Assembly: GCF_003260995.1 (NCBI RefSeq)
Contig: NZ_CP030040.1
Span: 804,578 to 868,577, forward strand
Length of the DNA: 64,000 nucleotides
Direction of reading: 5' to 3'
Source: Acetobacterium sp. KB-1
Lineage (GTDB): Bacteria > Bacillota > Clostridia > Eubacteriales > Eubacteriaceae
A program made the position numbers and the translations under genes. The first letter of the stretch is position 1; the number at the start of each line of letters is the position of its first letter. The notes beneath the pieces were generated by a model. That model searched no databases, was not told where the DNA came from, and worked only from the letters and a program-made list of their open reading frames with translations. Below, in pieces: positions 52,907-62,350 of the stretch.

Positions 52907-55441
52907 TCAGAACGATAATTCCGTTCTTCCGATGATATCATTTTGTAATTCTTTACTCAGTTCCACAAAATAGGCGCTGTAACCTGCGACTCTAACCAGT
53001 AAGTCAGTATAGTCGGCAGGATTTTTTTGGGCTGCCAGCAGCGTTTCTTTATCGGCCACAGTAAATTGGCTATGCATTCCTTTTTTCTGGATGAATGTTT
53101 CGATCAGGGATATTAAGTTATCTCTGCCAACCTCGCCATCCAACGCTGCGGGTGAAAACTTCCAGTTTAATAATGTACCGTTGCCCGCCTGGCTGTGATC
53201 AAGCTTGGTAACCGAATTTGCAATTGCGCTTGGCCCTTTAACATCATGGGGACTGCATAATGTATGGGTTGCTCCCATACAATCTGAAATCGGCTCATAG
53301 GCTTTTCGGCCTTCAATGGAAGCGTATTGCATTAGTCCGCATGCGACATTAACGGCGACCGAATAGGCCCCCGCCTGAAAATGACCGCCATGGGCCGTCG
53401 GTTTGCCGTTTACGTGTTTACAGTATGTCTCGAGTCCGATTTTGGTTAACATATCGGCATAATCGTCATCATTGCCATAATGATGGACCTGATCACTATT
53501 GACATAGGCATACAATTTTTCATGGCCAACCCAGTTATCTTTAGCTGCTGTTAATAATTCTTTTCCGGTTATTTTCTTTTCATCAAAAACTAATTGCTTA
53601 ATTGTTGACAATGCATCTCCCACACTGCCGATCCCAACAGCTTGCGGTCCCGTGAAGTTATAAATTGCCCCGCCGGCCGTTACATCAGTGCCGGAGCTTA
53701 TACAGCCTTCGATGAGATTGGATAAGAAAGGTAATGGTTTAATCTCTTGATGAATAACATCAGTCTTGTTCAGCATGGCAATCATATTGTTACACCAATA
53801 TTCCATCTGGGTGTCATAGGCCTGGAGAACATCATCAAATTTTTCAAATTCTTCCAAACTCCCCGTATCAATCCCCAGAGATTTCCCCACTCCTGCACAC
53901 CGTTCATAGCGAGGGCAGTCATTGGAGCATTCCATACAATGACCATGATTGATAGCCAGTTCAAGCACTTTATTGATATTAAAATACGCCGCATCATGCC
54001 AACCGTATTCTTTTCCTGTTGCATCTGGTTCTACGCAGCCAACTACCTGGTAGTTTCTTGCATCTTCAACACTTCTTCCATTGGCAATCATTGTCGGAAT
54101 GGTCACATCGTCATTGAATATTTTAGGTTCACCCAGCCCCAGCCGTATCAAATTGGCGGTCTTAACTTTTAATTCATAAGGCGTATTGGCATGCAAACGA
54201 ACTGCTGTCCATGGGGTTGGCACTCTGGTATGGGCGACGGCATCAAGGACCATAAAGGTCAGATCATTTGTCCCATCCATCCCGTCAGTCTTAATACCGC
54301 CAACCGTTAACGCGGGTCCGCCAATTCCGCCATTTGAAAAGATATCGATACTGATATGATCGCGGATTTTATTCATATCCCAGATCTTGATATGGAAATT
54401 TTCAATTAATTCCTGCATTTCTGCTCTAGTAGCAATCCCGTTTTTAATGTCGTTTTCATAGAACGGATACATGTATTGGTCGAATCTGCCATAAGAAATA
54501 GAGTGACCGTTTGATTCAATTTCTACCATCGTATTGGCAAAATGAACGGCTTGGATTGCTTCATAAAAAGTTCTTGGTGTTCCCTTGGCAATCTGTTCAC
54601 AAATTCCGGCAATCTTTTCCAGTTCTGCTTTTCTATTGCTGTCTTGCTCTTTTTCAGACATTTCTTTTGCCAGGGCAGCATGGCGAAGAATAAAATCAGA
54701 AGCTGCTTCATTCATGATTAGATCAGCTTTTAAATTATTCATTTTCTTTATATCATCAGGATTTGTTTGATCACATTTTTTAATTTGTTCCTGAATTTCT
54801 GTTGCTATCCCGCCATAACCCATTTTAAATAATCGATCGTAATTTACGCCAAGGTGGCCCGCCCCACAGAAGATGTAACCATTGCATAAGAAAACACCTT
54901 TTTCCATATGGGATCCTTTGATTTCATCATCAGTCAAAATTGGGATTAATCGTTCTTCAACCGTATTGCCTTTCCAATAGTCTTCGATACTTTTTAATTG
55001 TTTATATGTCTCTTCCGAATGCGTAAAATAGTCATGAGTTCTATTTTCACTGTAGCCCAGCAGCCCCTGTTCCATTTCATCAATTAACCAATTTAATCCA
55101 AATTCCGGGAAAACTGACGCATTCTTTTTTGTACAGCCTAACGTACCAACCACCAATTCATTTTCGTAGATATAAATAGGAATTTTGCGCAGCACTTCTG
55201 CCATGGCTTCGGCAACTACAATAATATGCGGCTGACCGTGCAGTTTTTTATAAACTTCGGTCATGATCATTGCCCGATCTGGAATAACCTCACCATTTGT
55301 TGTCTTTTGAGTATCATCCAGGATCGCATTGATTCTTGGAAATGGTGAAGGATCGGTTACTTTACCCACTGCACCCACACCCCACACCTTGTCGAAGGGC
55401 TCAACAGCAGAAGCGATATTGCTTACTCTATTATTTTTCAT
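52907..55441 (-). CDS. Glycyl radical enzyme of the dehydratase/lyase type
   Basis: Protein of 844 aa from the ATG at 55441 (AGGAGG upstream). The active-site triad is Cys469-Val-Glu471 in VVGCVEPDATGKEYG, typical of C-O/C-N/C-S eliminating glycyl radical enzymes (glycerol/propanediol dehydratase, choline lyase, isethionate lyase), not PFL (which has Cys-Cys). The radical glycine is about Gly820 in RVAGYSA. NGHSISYGRFDQYMYPFY (about 311-328) is the usual substrate-region strand. An unusual cysteine cluster follows the active site: Cys502, 505, 509, 515 (HCMECSNDCPRYERC). The product is probably an aldehyde, oxidised by the downstream dehydrogenase. Substrate is not assignable by eye. Confidence 0.93.
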   Translation of the reverse strand: MKNNRVSNIASAVEPFDKVWGVGAVGKVTDPSPFPRINAILDDTQKTTNGEVIPDRAMIMTEVYKKLHGQPHIIVVAEAMAEVLRKIPIYIYENELVVGTLGCTKKNASVFPEFGLNWLIDEMEQGLLGYSENRTHDYFTHSEETYKQLKSIEDYWKGNTVEERLIPILTDDEIKGSHMEKGVFLCNGYIFCGAGHLGVNYDRLFKMGYGGIATEIQEQIKKCDQTNPDDIKKMNNLKADLIMNEAASDFILRHAALAKEMSEKEQDSNRKAELEKIAGICEQIAKGTPRTFYEAIQAVHFANTMVEIESNGHSISYGRFDQYMYPFYENDIKNGIATRAEMQELIENFHIKIWDMNKIRDHISIDIFSNGGIGGPALTVGGIKTDGMDGTNDLTFMVLDAVAHTRVPTPWTAVRLHANTPYELKVKTANLIRLGLGEPKIFNDDVTIPTMIANGRSVEDARNYQVVGCVEPDATGKEYGWHDAAYFNINKVLELAINHGHCMECSNDCPRYERCAGVGKSLGIDTGSLEEFEKFDDVLQAYDTQMEYWCNNMIAMLNKTDVIHQEIKPLPFLSNLIEGCISSGTDVTAGGAIYNFTGPQAVGIGSVGDALSTIKQLVFDEKKITGKELLTAAKDNWVGHEKLYAYVNSDQVHHYGNDDDYADMLTKIGLETYCKHVNGKPTAHGGHFQAGAYSVAVNVACGLMQYASIEGRKAYEPISDCMGATHTLCSPHDVKGPSAIANSVTKLDHSQAGNGTLLNWKFSPAALDGEVGRDNLISLIETFIQKKGMHSQFTVADKETLLAAQKNPADYTDLLVRVAGYSAYFVELSKELQNDIIGRTELSF

Positions 55442-55602
55442 ATTCTTTTCCTCCTCTAAATTTGTTGGGTTACACGATTTGATCATGCAACCCAACCGCA
55501 TTAATGATTGCTGATGCTATTAATCTTTTTTCACTAGATCGAAAAACGGATACGTATCATTTATCAATTTTAAAAAAGATATCAATTGAATATTTAAGAA
55601 TT

Positions 55603-56787
55603 CTACTTCATTTCAATTTCAGGTATTTCTCGCCTGCTTTTTAGAAATCCCCAGATTAAAGCAATGATTCCCATTGCCCCGATGAGCGCTGCGCCAAAGA
55701 TAAATGCCATCTGGTTATTATTTACGCCTTGTCCTAACATAGCGGCGATCGGATTAACAACATATGGTGACAAAAACATGGCCAGGTTCAGTGAACATGT
55801 TGCAATTGCGACTACCATCCCAACCGCCAGCGGTTCAACTGAGCTTGCCGCACCGATAAACAGAGCCGGCATACAAATTGAAAATGCAATTCCGCAAATA
55901 AGACTGCCCGCATAAATCATCGTCATACTGCCGGCAAATGCTACTAGTAAATATGAGCCCGACAATAACAGGAGACCAATCGCAAAAGTTAGACTTTTCG
56001 CGGTATTTGCAAGTTTCCCAAACAACATTCCCATAACAAAACCACCGAAAGCAAAGAATGCTAAGCCTAAACCGGCGGTTGCTGCCGTGCCAAGCTGATA
56101 GTCATTGATCAAAAAAGAAAGCGAATTTGAATAGATTTGACCGCCAATAAAAAAGATAAACATCAATCCTATCCAACCCCATGCTTGAGTTGTAATTTTT
56201 ACTTTTTCGCTATTTTTAGAAACAACGCTTTTTTCTGGTTTTTTAAATGGTACCAGGGCAATTACCCCCATTAAGGAAATAATTCCAATAAAATGTACGT
56301 AGAACCCGATATTCCATGCAATTGAACCTAACCATCCTCCAATAAACACCATTGCACCACATCCAAGCATTTGAGCCGACGTCATGTTGCCTTGGACTTT
56401 TTCACGTTCAGCCCCTTCGAAATTCTCAGCAACTAAAGCTGAACACGTAACTTGGATAATCCCGATACCAATACCTAAGATACCCCTCATGATTAAAATC
56501 ATGGTAAAATCTGTCATCAGCCCTGGAATAATACCACCAAAAAGAAATGCCAATATTCCAATAATTAAGAGTACTTTTTTTGCAACACTTTCCATTAGTT
56601 TTCCAGTTATTAATGTTACTGGTATGATTATCAAACAAGGAATCGAAATTAAACTCGTTATCATTGTTTGATTAAGATCCGGAAAGTTAGCACCAATTGT
56701 TGATAATGAACCAGCTACTCCGATAACCCCCATCATGAGTATTGCAGCACTATAAATCCCAATTTTTAATTTTTGCTTATTTTGCAT
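55603..56787 (-). CDS. MFS transporter
   Basis: Twelve-helix transporter of 394 aa from the ATG at 56787 (AAAGGGG upstream; a further in-frame start would overlap a different frame). Typical MFS features are LITGKLMESVAKKVLLIIG (loop 2-3) and MRGILGIGIGIIQVTCSALV, and a central hydrophilic loop (about 185-205). It precedes the glycyl radical enzyme gene and follows a regulator, so it probably brings in the island's substrate. Substrate is unknown. Its similarity to the OFA-like transporter at 47033 is only at superfamily level. Confidence 0.85.
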   Translation of the reverse strand: MQNKQKLKIGIYSAAILMMGVIGVAGSLSTIGANFPDLNQTMITSLISIPCLIIIPVTLITGKLMESVAKKVLLIIGILAFLFGGIIPGLMTDFTMILIMRGILGIGIGIIQVTCSALVAENFEGAEREKVQGNMTSAQMLGCGAMVFIGGWLGSIAWNIGFYVHFIGIISLMGVIALVPFKKPEKSVVSKNSEKVKITTQAWGWIGLMFIFFIGGQIYSNSLSFLINDYQLGTAATAGLGLAFFAFGGFVMGMLFGKLANTAKSLTFAIGLLLLSGSYLLVAFAGSMTMIYAGSLICGIAFSICMPALFIGAASSVEPLAVGMVVAIATCSLNLAMFLSPYVVNPIAAMLGQGVNNNQMAFIFGAALIGAMGIIALIWGFLKSRREIPEIEMK

Positions 56788-57009
56788 TTTTCCCCTTTCC
56801 GCAGCGTTGTTTATGTTTAGTTTAAACATTGCCACACACAATCGTTAACGATTACACTAGTAACACCGTTAAGGATTGAAAAATTCATTCGTATTCGTCG
56901 CGCGCGAATCTTCATAGCGGTATTTTATCGTTTTCAGAACATCGCAATCAATGCTATCGTGCACAGACATAAAATTAACACTGTTCATTATGCACATTAC
57001 AAAACCCTC

Positions 57010-57054
57010 AAAAAAATACTAAACCGCAGCTTAAATTTATAAGCTACGGTTTAG
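57010..57054 (-). terminator. Intrinsic terminator after PucR regulator 2
   Basis: CTAAACCGTAGCTTATA pairs with TTTAAGCTGCGGTTTAG, then TATTTTTTT. The loop is short. It ends the regulator transcript before the transporter gene. Confidence 0.85.
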
Positions 57055-57059
57055 CCGTG

Positions 57060-58589
57060 TTAAAATTCATCCATATATCTCATGTAAAATATCAGTTCTT
57101 CTCTTATTTCAGGTCTTTTATAATCATCTCCAAGCAATTCCTCAATTCGGTTGATTCTATTTTTTAACGAATTTCTATGCATGTGTAGGTCTTTCGATGT
57201 GATTGTGTAACTGCTTTGATTTCGAATAAAAATCTTGAATGTTTCATAGTAGTTCGATTTGTGCTCCTGATCATAATCAATCAATTTTTGAATGAGCGGA
57301 TGGAAAAGATTGTCCATTGATATTTTTTTTGCCAATAAATCCATACTGTAAATACTGACATATTCATGAAAATGATAAATATTTTTCTTATCTTTATCAA
57401 CGAATTTTACAATAAAGTCAAATATTTCTTTTATATTTGGCAGTTCCTGAAAGGTTACAAAAACAGAGCTCAAAATCAAATAACAATGATTGCAATCCAA
57501 AAAATCTGATAGTTTTAATTGAATTTCATCGGTTAAATATCTTTCCTTTTCAAGTGGGATAATAATATAAATATTGGATTCCAAAAAAACACATTTTGAA
57601 TTTTTTATGATTCTTTCAATATAATTCATAATTGTAATATAATAATCCGTTCTTATCATACCTTTTCGAAATGAAATAAGACCCATCTGGTATTTTGAGC
57701 TCAATTTGAACCCCAGCTTTAAGAGATGCTTATTGATGGCGTTTCGATCTGATAATTCTCCTGATATGGTATCCAGTAAAAATTGCTCATAGAAAAACCC
57801 CCGATCTGGCTTTTTATCATAAAAGGCATTAATATTTTCATTGATATGTTCAACAATATAATTAAATAGCTGAATCGTATGTTTTTCAAAGGGATTGTAA
57901 AAATCATTTTTCTTATGCATGCCGATCATCGCCACTGCATGTCTGCCATTTAGTAGTGCTGAGACTTTTAAATAATGACCGCTGATATTCGAAGGTATTT
58001 CAATTGTTGGCGGATCTAATTTAATAATATCTTTAATTTTAGGTTCGCTGATAGAAACTAAATCATAATGTTCATAACCATAACCTTCTTTCATTGCCTG
58101 CCAGATAAGATCATCAGGCGCATCCATTTTTGAACTGATCGCCAGAACGTTATGATTTAAATCCAACATACAAAGCGGCATCTCTAATATTTCGGTAGCT
58201 AAGTCGATGAGTTTTTGAAAATTGACATCCTTATAGACCAATTTATTGAATTTCTCACTTAAATTATTGTATTTTTTAAATGTGGAAATAGTAATATTGA
58301 GGATCATTTCAATTGAAATATTACTGACAACAAGGATGTTCAAGTACAAATAGTTTTCCATCTTGAAATCTCCAGGTATGCCGCAGCATAAGATATTCAA
58401 ATTATTTGGTAAATATTGAGGATTAAGGAATTCTGCGGCTTTAAAAATATATAGATTGGAAGTATCCAAATCATCTGAGCCTGCAACATATAATTCGTAA
58501 GAATCAAGCTGCAACTCATCATTGCTTATATGACCAAATTTTATATAGGGTTCGATGCTGTTTTTTATAATACTCATACTTAGCTTCAT
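57060..58589 (-). CDS. PucR/CdaR-type transcriptional regulator 2
   Basis: Regulator of 509 aa with C-terminal PucR-type helix-turn-helix (SYTITSKDLHMHRNSLKNRI, then NRIEELLGDD). The N-terminal part has a small sensory region; the middle (about 130-330) shows a GAF-like pattern ending in LNGRHAVAMIGMHKK. It is the same family as the protein at 43438, with different N-terminal sequence. The gene lies between the MFS transporter and fhs, in the island's centre. RBS GAGGAG. Regulated genes are probably the glycyl radical enzyme block and the methyltransferases. Confidence 0.85.
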   Translation of the reverse strand: MKLSMSIIKNSIEPYIKFGHISNDELQLDSYELYVAGSDDLDTSNLYIFKAAEFLNPQYLPNNLNILCCGIPGDFKMENYLYLNILVVSNISIEMILNITISTFKKYNNLSEKFNKLVYKDVNFQKLIDLATEILEMPLCMLDLNHNVLAISSKMDAPDDLIWQAMKEGYGYEHYDLVSISEPKIKDIIKLDPPTIEIPSNISGHYLKVSALLNGRHAVAMIGMHKKNDFYNPFEKHTIQLFNYIVEHINENINAFYDKKPDRGFFYEQFLLDTISGELSDRNAINKHLLKLGFKLSSKYQMGLISFRKGMIRTDYYITIMNYIERIIKNSKCVFLESNIYIIIPLEKERYLTDEIQLKLSDFLDCNHCYLILSSVFVTFQELPNIKEIFDFIVKFVDKDKKNIYHFHEYVSIYSMDLLAKKISMDNLFHPLIQKLIDYDQEHKSNYYETFKIFIRNQSSYTITSKDLHMHRNSLKNRINRIEELLGDDYKRPEIREELIFYMRYMDEF

Positions 58590-59895
58590 GGATCTCGCTC
58601 CTCAAAATTATTTACCTATACAATTTTTTACATTTGAATAGCTGTTTTAGCTATGATAAACCGATGATTTCCCCATCTTCGCTAATATCCATACCGTTGG
58701 CTGCCGGCACTTTTGGCAGACCGGGCATGGTCATGATTGCACCAGTAATTGCTACCACAAAACCGGCGCCGGCGGATAGACGAATTTCTTTCACGTGGAT
58801 GTCAAAGTTTCGGGGTGCCCCAAGCAGAGCGGCATCATCTGAGAAGGAATACTGGGTTTTTGCCATGCACACCGGCAGATGATCAAAGCCCAGAGCAACA
58901 ATCTCATCCAGTTGTTGCTTGGCTTCTAAACTGAAGACCACGCCATCAGCCCGGTAAATTTCTTTGGCAATGGTTTCGATCTTTTCTTCGATGGGCAGTT
59001 CCAGTGCATAAAGCGGTGTGTAAGGTGTCGCATTCTGATCACAGAGTCTGACCACTTCTTCAGCCAGCTCGACCCCGCCTTTTCCACCTTGTGAAAAGAC
59101 ATCGGAGAGCACGACTTTAACATCTTCTTTTTCACAGGCCTGTTTGATGGCATCAAATTCAGCAACCGTATCGGTGGGAAACTTGTTGATGGCAACCACA
59201 ACCGGCACGTTGAATTTTTTCAGGTTTTCCAGATGCTGAACAATGTTGGCACTGCCAAGTTCCACTGCTTTGACATTTTCGTTGGCCAATTCTGCTTTTT
59301 CAACGCCGCCATTCATTTTCAGCGCCCGTACGGTTGCCACAATCACTACCACACTGGGGCTGATGCCGGCATAACGGCATTTAATATCAAAGAACTTTTC
59401 GGCTCCCAGGTCGGCGCCAAATCCAGCTTCGGTTACCACGTAATCCGCCAGTTTCAAAGCAGTTTTAGTGGCCAGGACTGAGTTGCAACCATGGGCGATA
59501 TTGGCAAAGGGACCGCCATGAATGAAGGCCGGGGTATTTTCCAGAGTTTGCACCAGATTGGGTTTGATGGCGTCTTTTAACAGCAATTCCATAGCCCCGG
59601 TAGCTTCCAGATCGTTGGCGGTCACTGCTTTACCGTCGGTGTTATAAGCGACGATCATCCGGCCCAGACGTTCTTTTAAATCAGTCAGGCTGGAGGCCAG
59701 ACAGAGAATTGCCATGATTTCCGAGGCTACCGTAATATCATAACCGGTTTCCCGGGCAATCCCATTGGCGCGACTCCCTCTTGCAACAGTGATCCTTCTT
59801 AATGCCCGGTCATTCATGTCAACCACCCGACGCCAGACAATCCGGTCCATATCAATGTTTAAGGCATTTCCCTGATGGAGGTGATTATCCAGCAG

Positions 59896-60162
59896 GGCTG
59901 CCAGCAGGCTGTGGGCGGAAGTAATGGCATGGAAATCGCCGGTAAAATGCAGGTTGATATCATCCATTGGCACAACCTGTGAGTGGCTGCCAGCAGGCTG
60001 TGGGCGGAAGTAATGGCATGGAAATCGCCGGTAAAATGCAGGTTGATATCATCCATTGGCACAACCTGTGAGTGGCTGCCAGCAGGCTGTGGGCGGAAGT
60101 AATGGCATGGAAATCGCCGGTAAAATGCAGGTTGATATCATCCATTGGCACAACCTGTGAGT
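59896..60162. repeat. 89-bp tandem triplication 1 in fhs
   Basis: Three consecutive identical 89-bp units starting GGCTGCCAGCAGG at 59896, 59985 and 60074. One unit is the native fhs sequence (around [13 protein letters not shown]). The two extra units add 178 bp and shift the frame. Confidence 0.97.
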
Positions 60163-60328
60163 AACCGCCGCCGGCAGCACCGCCTTTGACCCCAAAGCAG
60201 GGTCCCAGGGACGGTTCTCTTAAGGTGGTGATGGTTTTCTTGCCAATGTAGTTGAGCGCCATGGACAGACCCACATTGGTGGTCGTTTTTCCTTCCCCAG
60301 CTGGTGTCGGGTTGATGGCCGTTACCAG

Positions 60329-60595
60329 CACCAGTTTACCGTCTGGTTTATCCTGATTGTCTTTTAATACCGATAGTGACACCTTGGCTTTGTGATTGCC
60401 GTAAAGCTCCAGTTGATCACCAGTTTACCGTCTGGTTTATCCTGATTGTCTTTTAATACCGATAGTGACACCTTGGCTTTGTGATTGCCGTAAAGCTCCA
60501 GTTGATCACCAGTTTACCGTCTGGTTTATCCTGATTGTCTTTTAATACCGATAGTGACACCTTGGCTTTGTGATTGCCGTAAAGCTCCAGTTGAT
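60329..60595. repeat. 89-bp tandem triplication 2 in fhs
   Basis: Three 89-bp units starting CACCAGTTTACCG at 60329, 60418 and 60507, covering the start of the native gene ([17 protein letters not shown]). Same period and copy number as triplication 1 although the sequence differs. Confidence 0.97.
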
Positions 60596-60842
60596 CCTCT
60601 GGAATACCCAGTTTTGAAGCAACATCTGCAATCGGTTGCAGATTTGCTTCCTGTGCGATCTGTACGTCTGTTTTCATAAATTCTCCTATTTCTGTTTCAC
60701 ATAATTTAAAATGTTGATATGCTAATTCAATTTTTGATGTTCATTATAATATACTCATTTTTGTTTGTAATCGTTTTTTAATTAGAAATATCAACATACA
60801 TTTCGTCAGTAATAACCAAAGTAGGCAATTTTCTTACCCAAC

Positions 60843-60891
60843 AAAAAAGACCCGCTATTAAAAATTTTAGTTAATAATAGCTGGATCTTTT
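60843..60891 (-). terminator. Intrinsic terminator after GcvT/LigM-like gene 2
   Basis: AAGATCCAGCTATTATTAAC pairs with the downstream TTAATAGCGGGTCTT, then six T. It is about 85 percent similar to the terminator at 43373-43420. Confidence 0.8.
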
Positions 60892-60940
60892 CCGTACTGG
60901 TTAAATATTTAATTGTTTTTTTTGTTAAACTGAAGGAATC

Positions 60941-62350
60941 TTAATCCATTGTGCCGACGGGTATTTGGCTGACATCCACTTTCTGGTTTCTGCCTTCGTC
61001 CATATAAGGATAACGGACAATTTTAGCACGAATTTTCTTCTGTTTTGTTCCCGGATCACCCCAGAGAACATAGACTTCGTTGCCAATAATGTTTTGAGCT
61101 TTTTCAATTGAACAAAGTGAAATCATTTTTTTGTAATACCATGCAATCATACGGCCGGTACTAATACCGATCTCGTTTCCATCTTGATCAAGCACCATAT
61201 CAGCATGGTAACTCGGATGACCGAAAGAAAAATCATCAGGCATAGCAATATCCTGGAAAGGGTCTTCGGTAAACTGAGAACGGTGTATCTCGAGAATATC
61301 ATCGATATTCCACTCAAGGGTGGTCATTTGTCGATAAGTACCTTCTTCTTCAATTTTCATTAGCGCTTCTTTTCCAATGAAATCATGATCGTAGTTGATG
61401 GTTTTACCCCAACCGAGTTCAATTGGGTTACGATATCGTTTTTGAAGATCTTTGCCCATACTTCCGCTAAGCGCATCATTCGAAATCAAATCGCCTGCTA
61501 CCATGCCATTGGCTGATAAAAATGCAGCAAATGCTTCGTTTTCAAACCATGGGAACAGGAAGTCAATATAAGCTTGCGGGAAACCATTTTCCCAATGGGT
61601 CATATTATAAGCAGCGACTCCAAGTCGCTCAATGCCATATTTTTGGCCGGCCTTCATGATCATCTCAAACACAGGAATGGAATCTTCAATATTGCCATGG
61701 ACCTCGTACGCCAATGAACCTGCCATCCCGACACGAATAATCGTTACTTCGGCGCCGGCTATTTTTGTTTTTTTCATTCCAAAGAATGGGATATCATGTA
61801 AATTAACGCCGCTTGCCGCATCAAGAATCTGTAACGAAGTTGGTCCGCCTAGTTGGAATAAAAATACTTTTTCTGTTAAATCTTCGCCCCAAACATCCAT
61901 TCCGCTTGTATGAACACAGTACGCAACCCATGGTGCCAGCCAGTAGGTAATGAACTCTTCTTCACCAGTTCTCATCAGTACGCCATCCATCATTACTCTG
62001 CCTGCTTCGTCGCACATGATTCCATGCTTGCCTTTATTGATCGGGAATGTACCAAAGGAATTGCCAAAATATTTATTTAAAAACTTGAATGAATCAGGAC
62101 CGCCAAATTTATATGTCGGCGACGGATTTAAACCAGTGTGAATATAACAGCTTTCATGCCATGCCACTTCTTCCGCTCTCCAACCACTGTACTCGCTTGG
62201 CTGCAAACCCGCTTGATAAGGATTTGCGGCATAGGTGCAATAGTGATGCAGATTTCTTGCTTGAGAAAGGTCCGGTGGAACGACCGGGCTGTGAAATAAA
62301 CCAAAATTCGTTTCTTTTTCATAACTTAATGCCAGTTCTTTGTAACTCAT
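60941..62350 (-). CDS. GcvT/LigM-like tetrahydrofolate methyltransferase 2
   Basis: Protein of 469 aa of the GcvT superfamily, close in length to LigM-type O-demethylases (about 470 aa). Family patterns: SPTYKFGGPDSFKFLNKYFG, GRVMMDGVLMRTGEEEFIT, FLFQLGGPTSLQILDAASG, RVGMAGSLAYEVHG and GKEALMKIEEEG. It resembles the copy at 45279 in overall layout, with an extra N-terminal segment. No corrinoid-binding motif is present. It is upstream of fhs and a terminator separates the two. A methyl group from a methoxy or N-methyl donor to THF is the most likely reaction. RBS GGGAGG. Confidence 0.88.
   Translation of the reverse strand: MSYKELALSYEKETNFGLFHSPVVPPDLSQARNLHHYCTYAANPYQAGLQPSEYSGWRAEEVAWHESCYIHTGLNPSPTYKFGGPDSFKFLNKYFGNSFGTFPINKGKHGIMCDEAGRVMMDGVLMRTGEEEFITYWLAPWVAYCVHTSGMDVWGEDLTEKVFLFQLGGPTSLQILDAASGVNLHDIPFFGMKKTKIAGAEVTIIRVGMAGSLAYEVHGNIEDSIPVFEMIMKAGQKYGIERLGVAAYNMTHWENGFPQAYIDFLFPWFENEAFAAFLSANGMVAGDLISNDALSGSMGKDLQKRYRNPIELGWGKTINYDHDFIGKEALMKIEEEGTYRQMTTLEWNIDDILEIHRSQFTEDPFQDIAMPDDFSFGHPSYHADMVLDQDGNEIGISTGRMIAWYYKKMISLCSIEKAQNIIGNEVYVLWGDPGTKQKKIRAKIVRYPYMDEGRNQKVDVSQIPVGTMD

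Larger units (their letters stand above)
58651..60677 (-). pseudogene. fhs: Formate-tetrahydrofolate ligase, frame broken by two 89-bp triplications
   Basis: Fhs joins formate to tetrahydrofolate with ATP, or runs backward to make ATP. Recognisable parts are [10 protein letters not shown] (P-loop), [37 protein letters not shown] and the C-terminal [20 protein letters not shown]. As given, two 89-bp units are each present three times (59896-60162 and 60329-60595). Removing two copies of each (356 bp) gives one frame of 556 aa, the normal length. The breaks leave three overlapping frames. An acetogen needs fhs, so either another copy exists elsewhere or this is an assembly error. Gene is placed with the GcvT-like genes, fitting methyl-THF oxidation or reduction. 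Confidence 0.9.

Noticed and set aside
52907-55441. Pyruvate formate-lyase
   Set aside because: The active site is GCVE with a single Cys, not the Cys-Cys pair of PFL, and the activase has extra ferredoxin clusters.
52907-55441. Choline trimethylamine-lyase, glycerol dehydratase or isethionate lyase as a named call
   Set aside because: Residues that discriminate these clades cannot be judged without an alignment, and no shell genes or sulfite genes adjoin the gene.
59896-60595. Repeats with regular period taken as a possible CRISPR array
   Set aside because: The units are back-to-back without spacers and are copies of fhs coding sequence.
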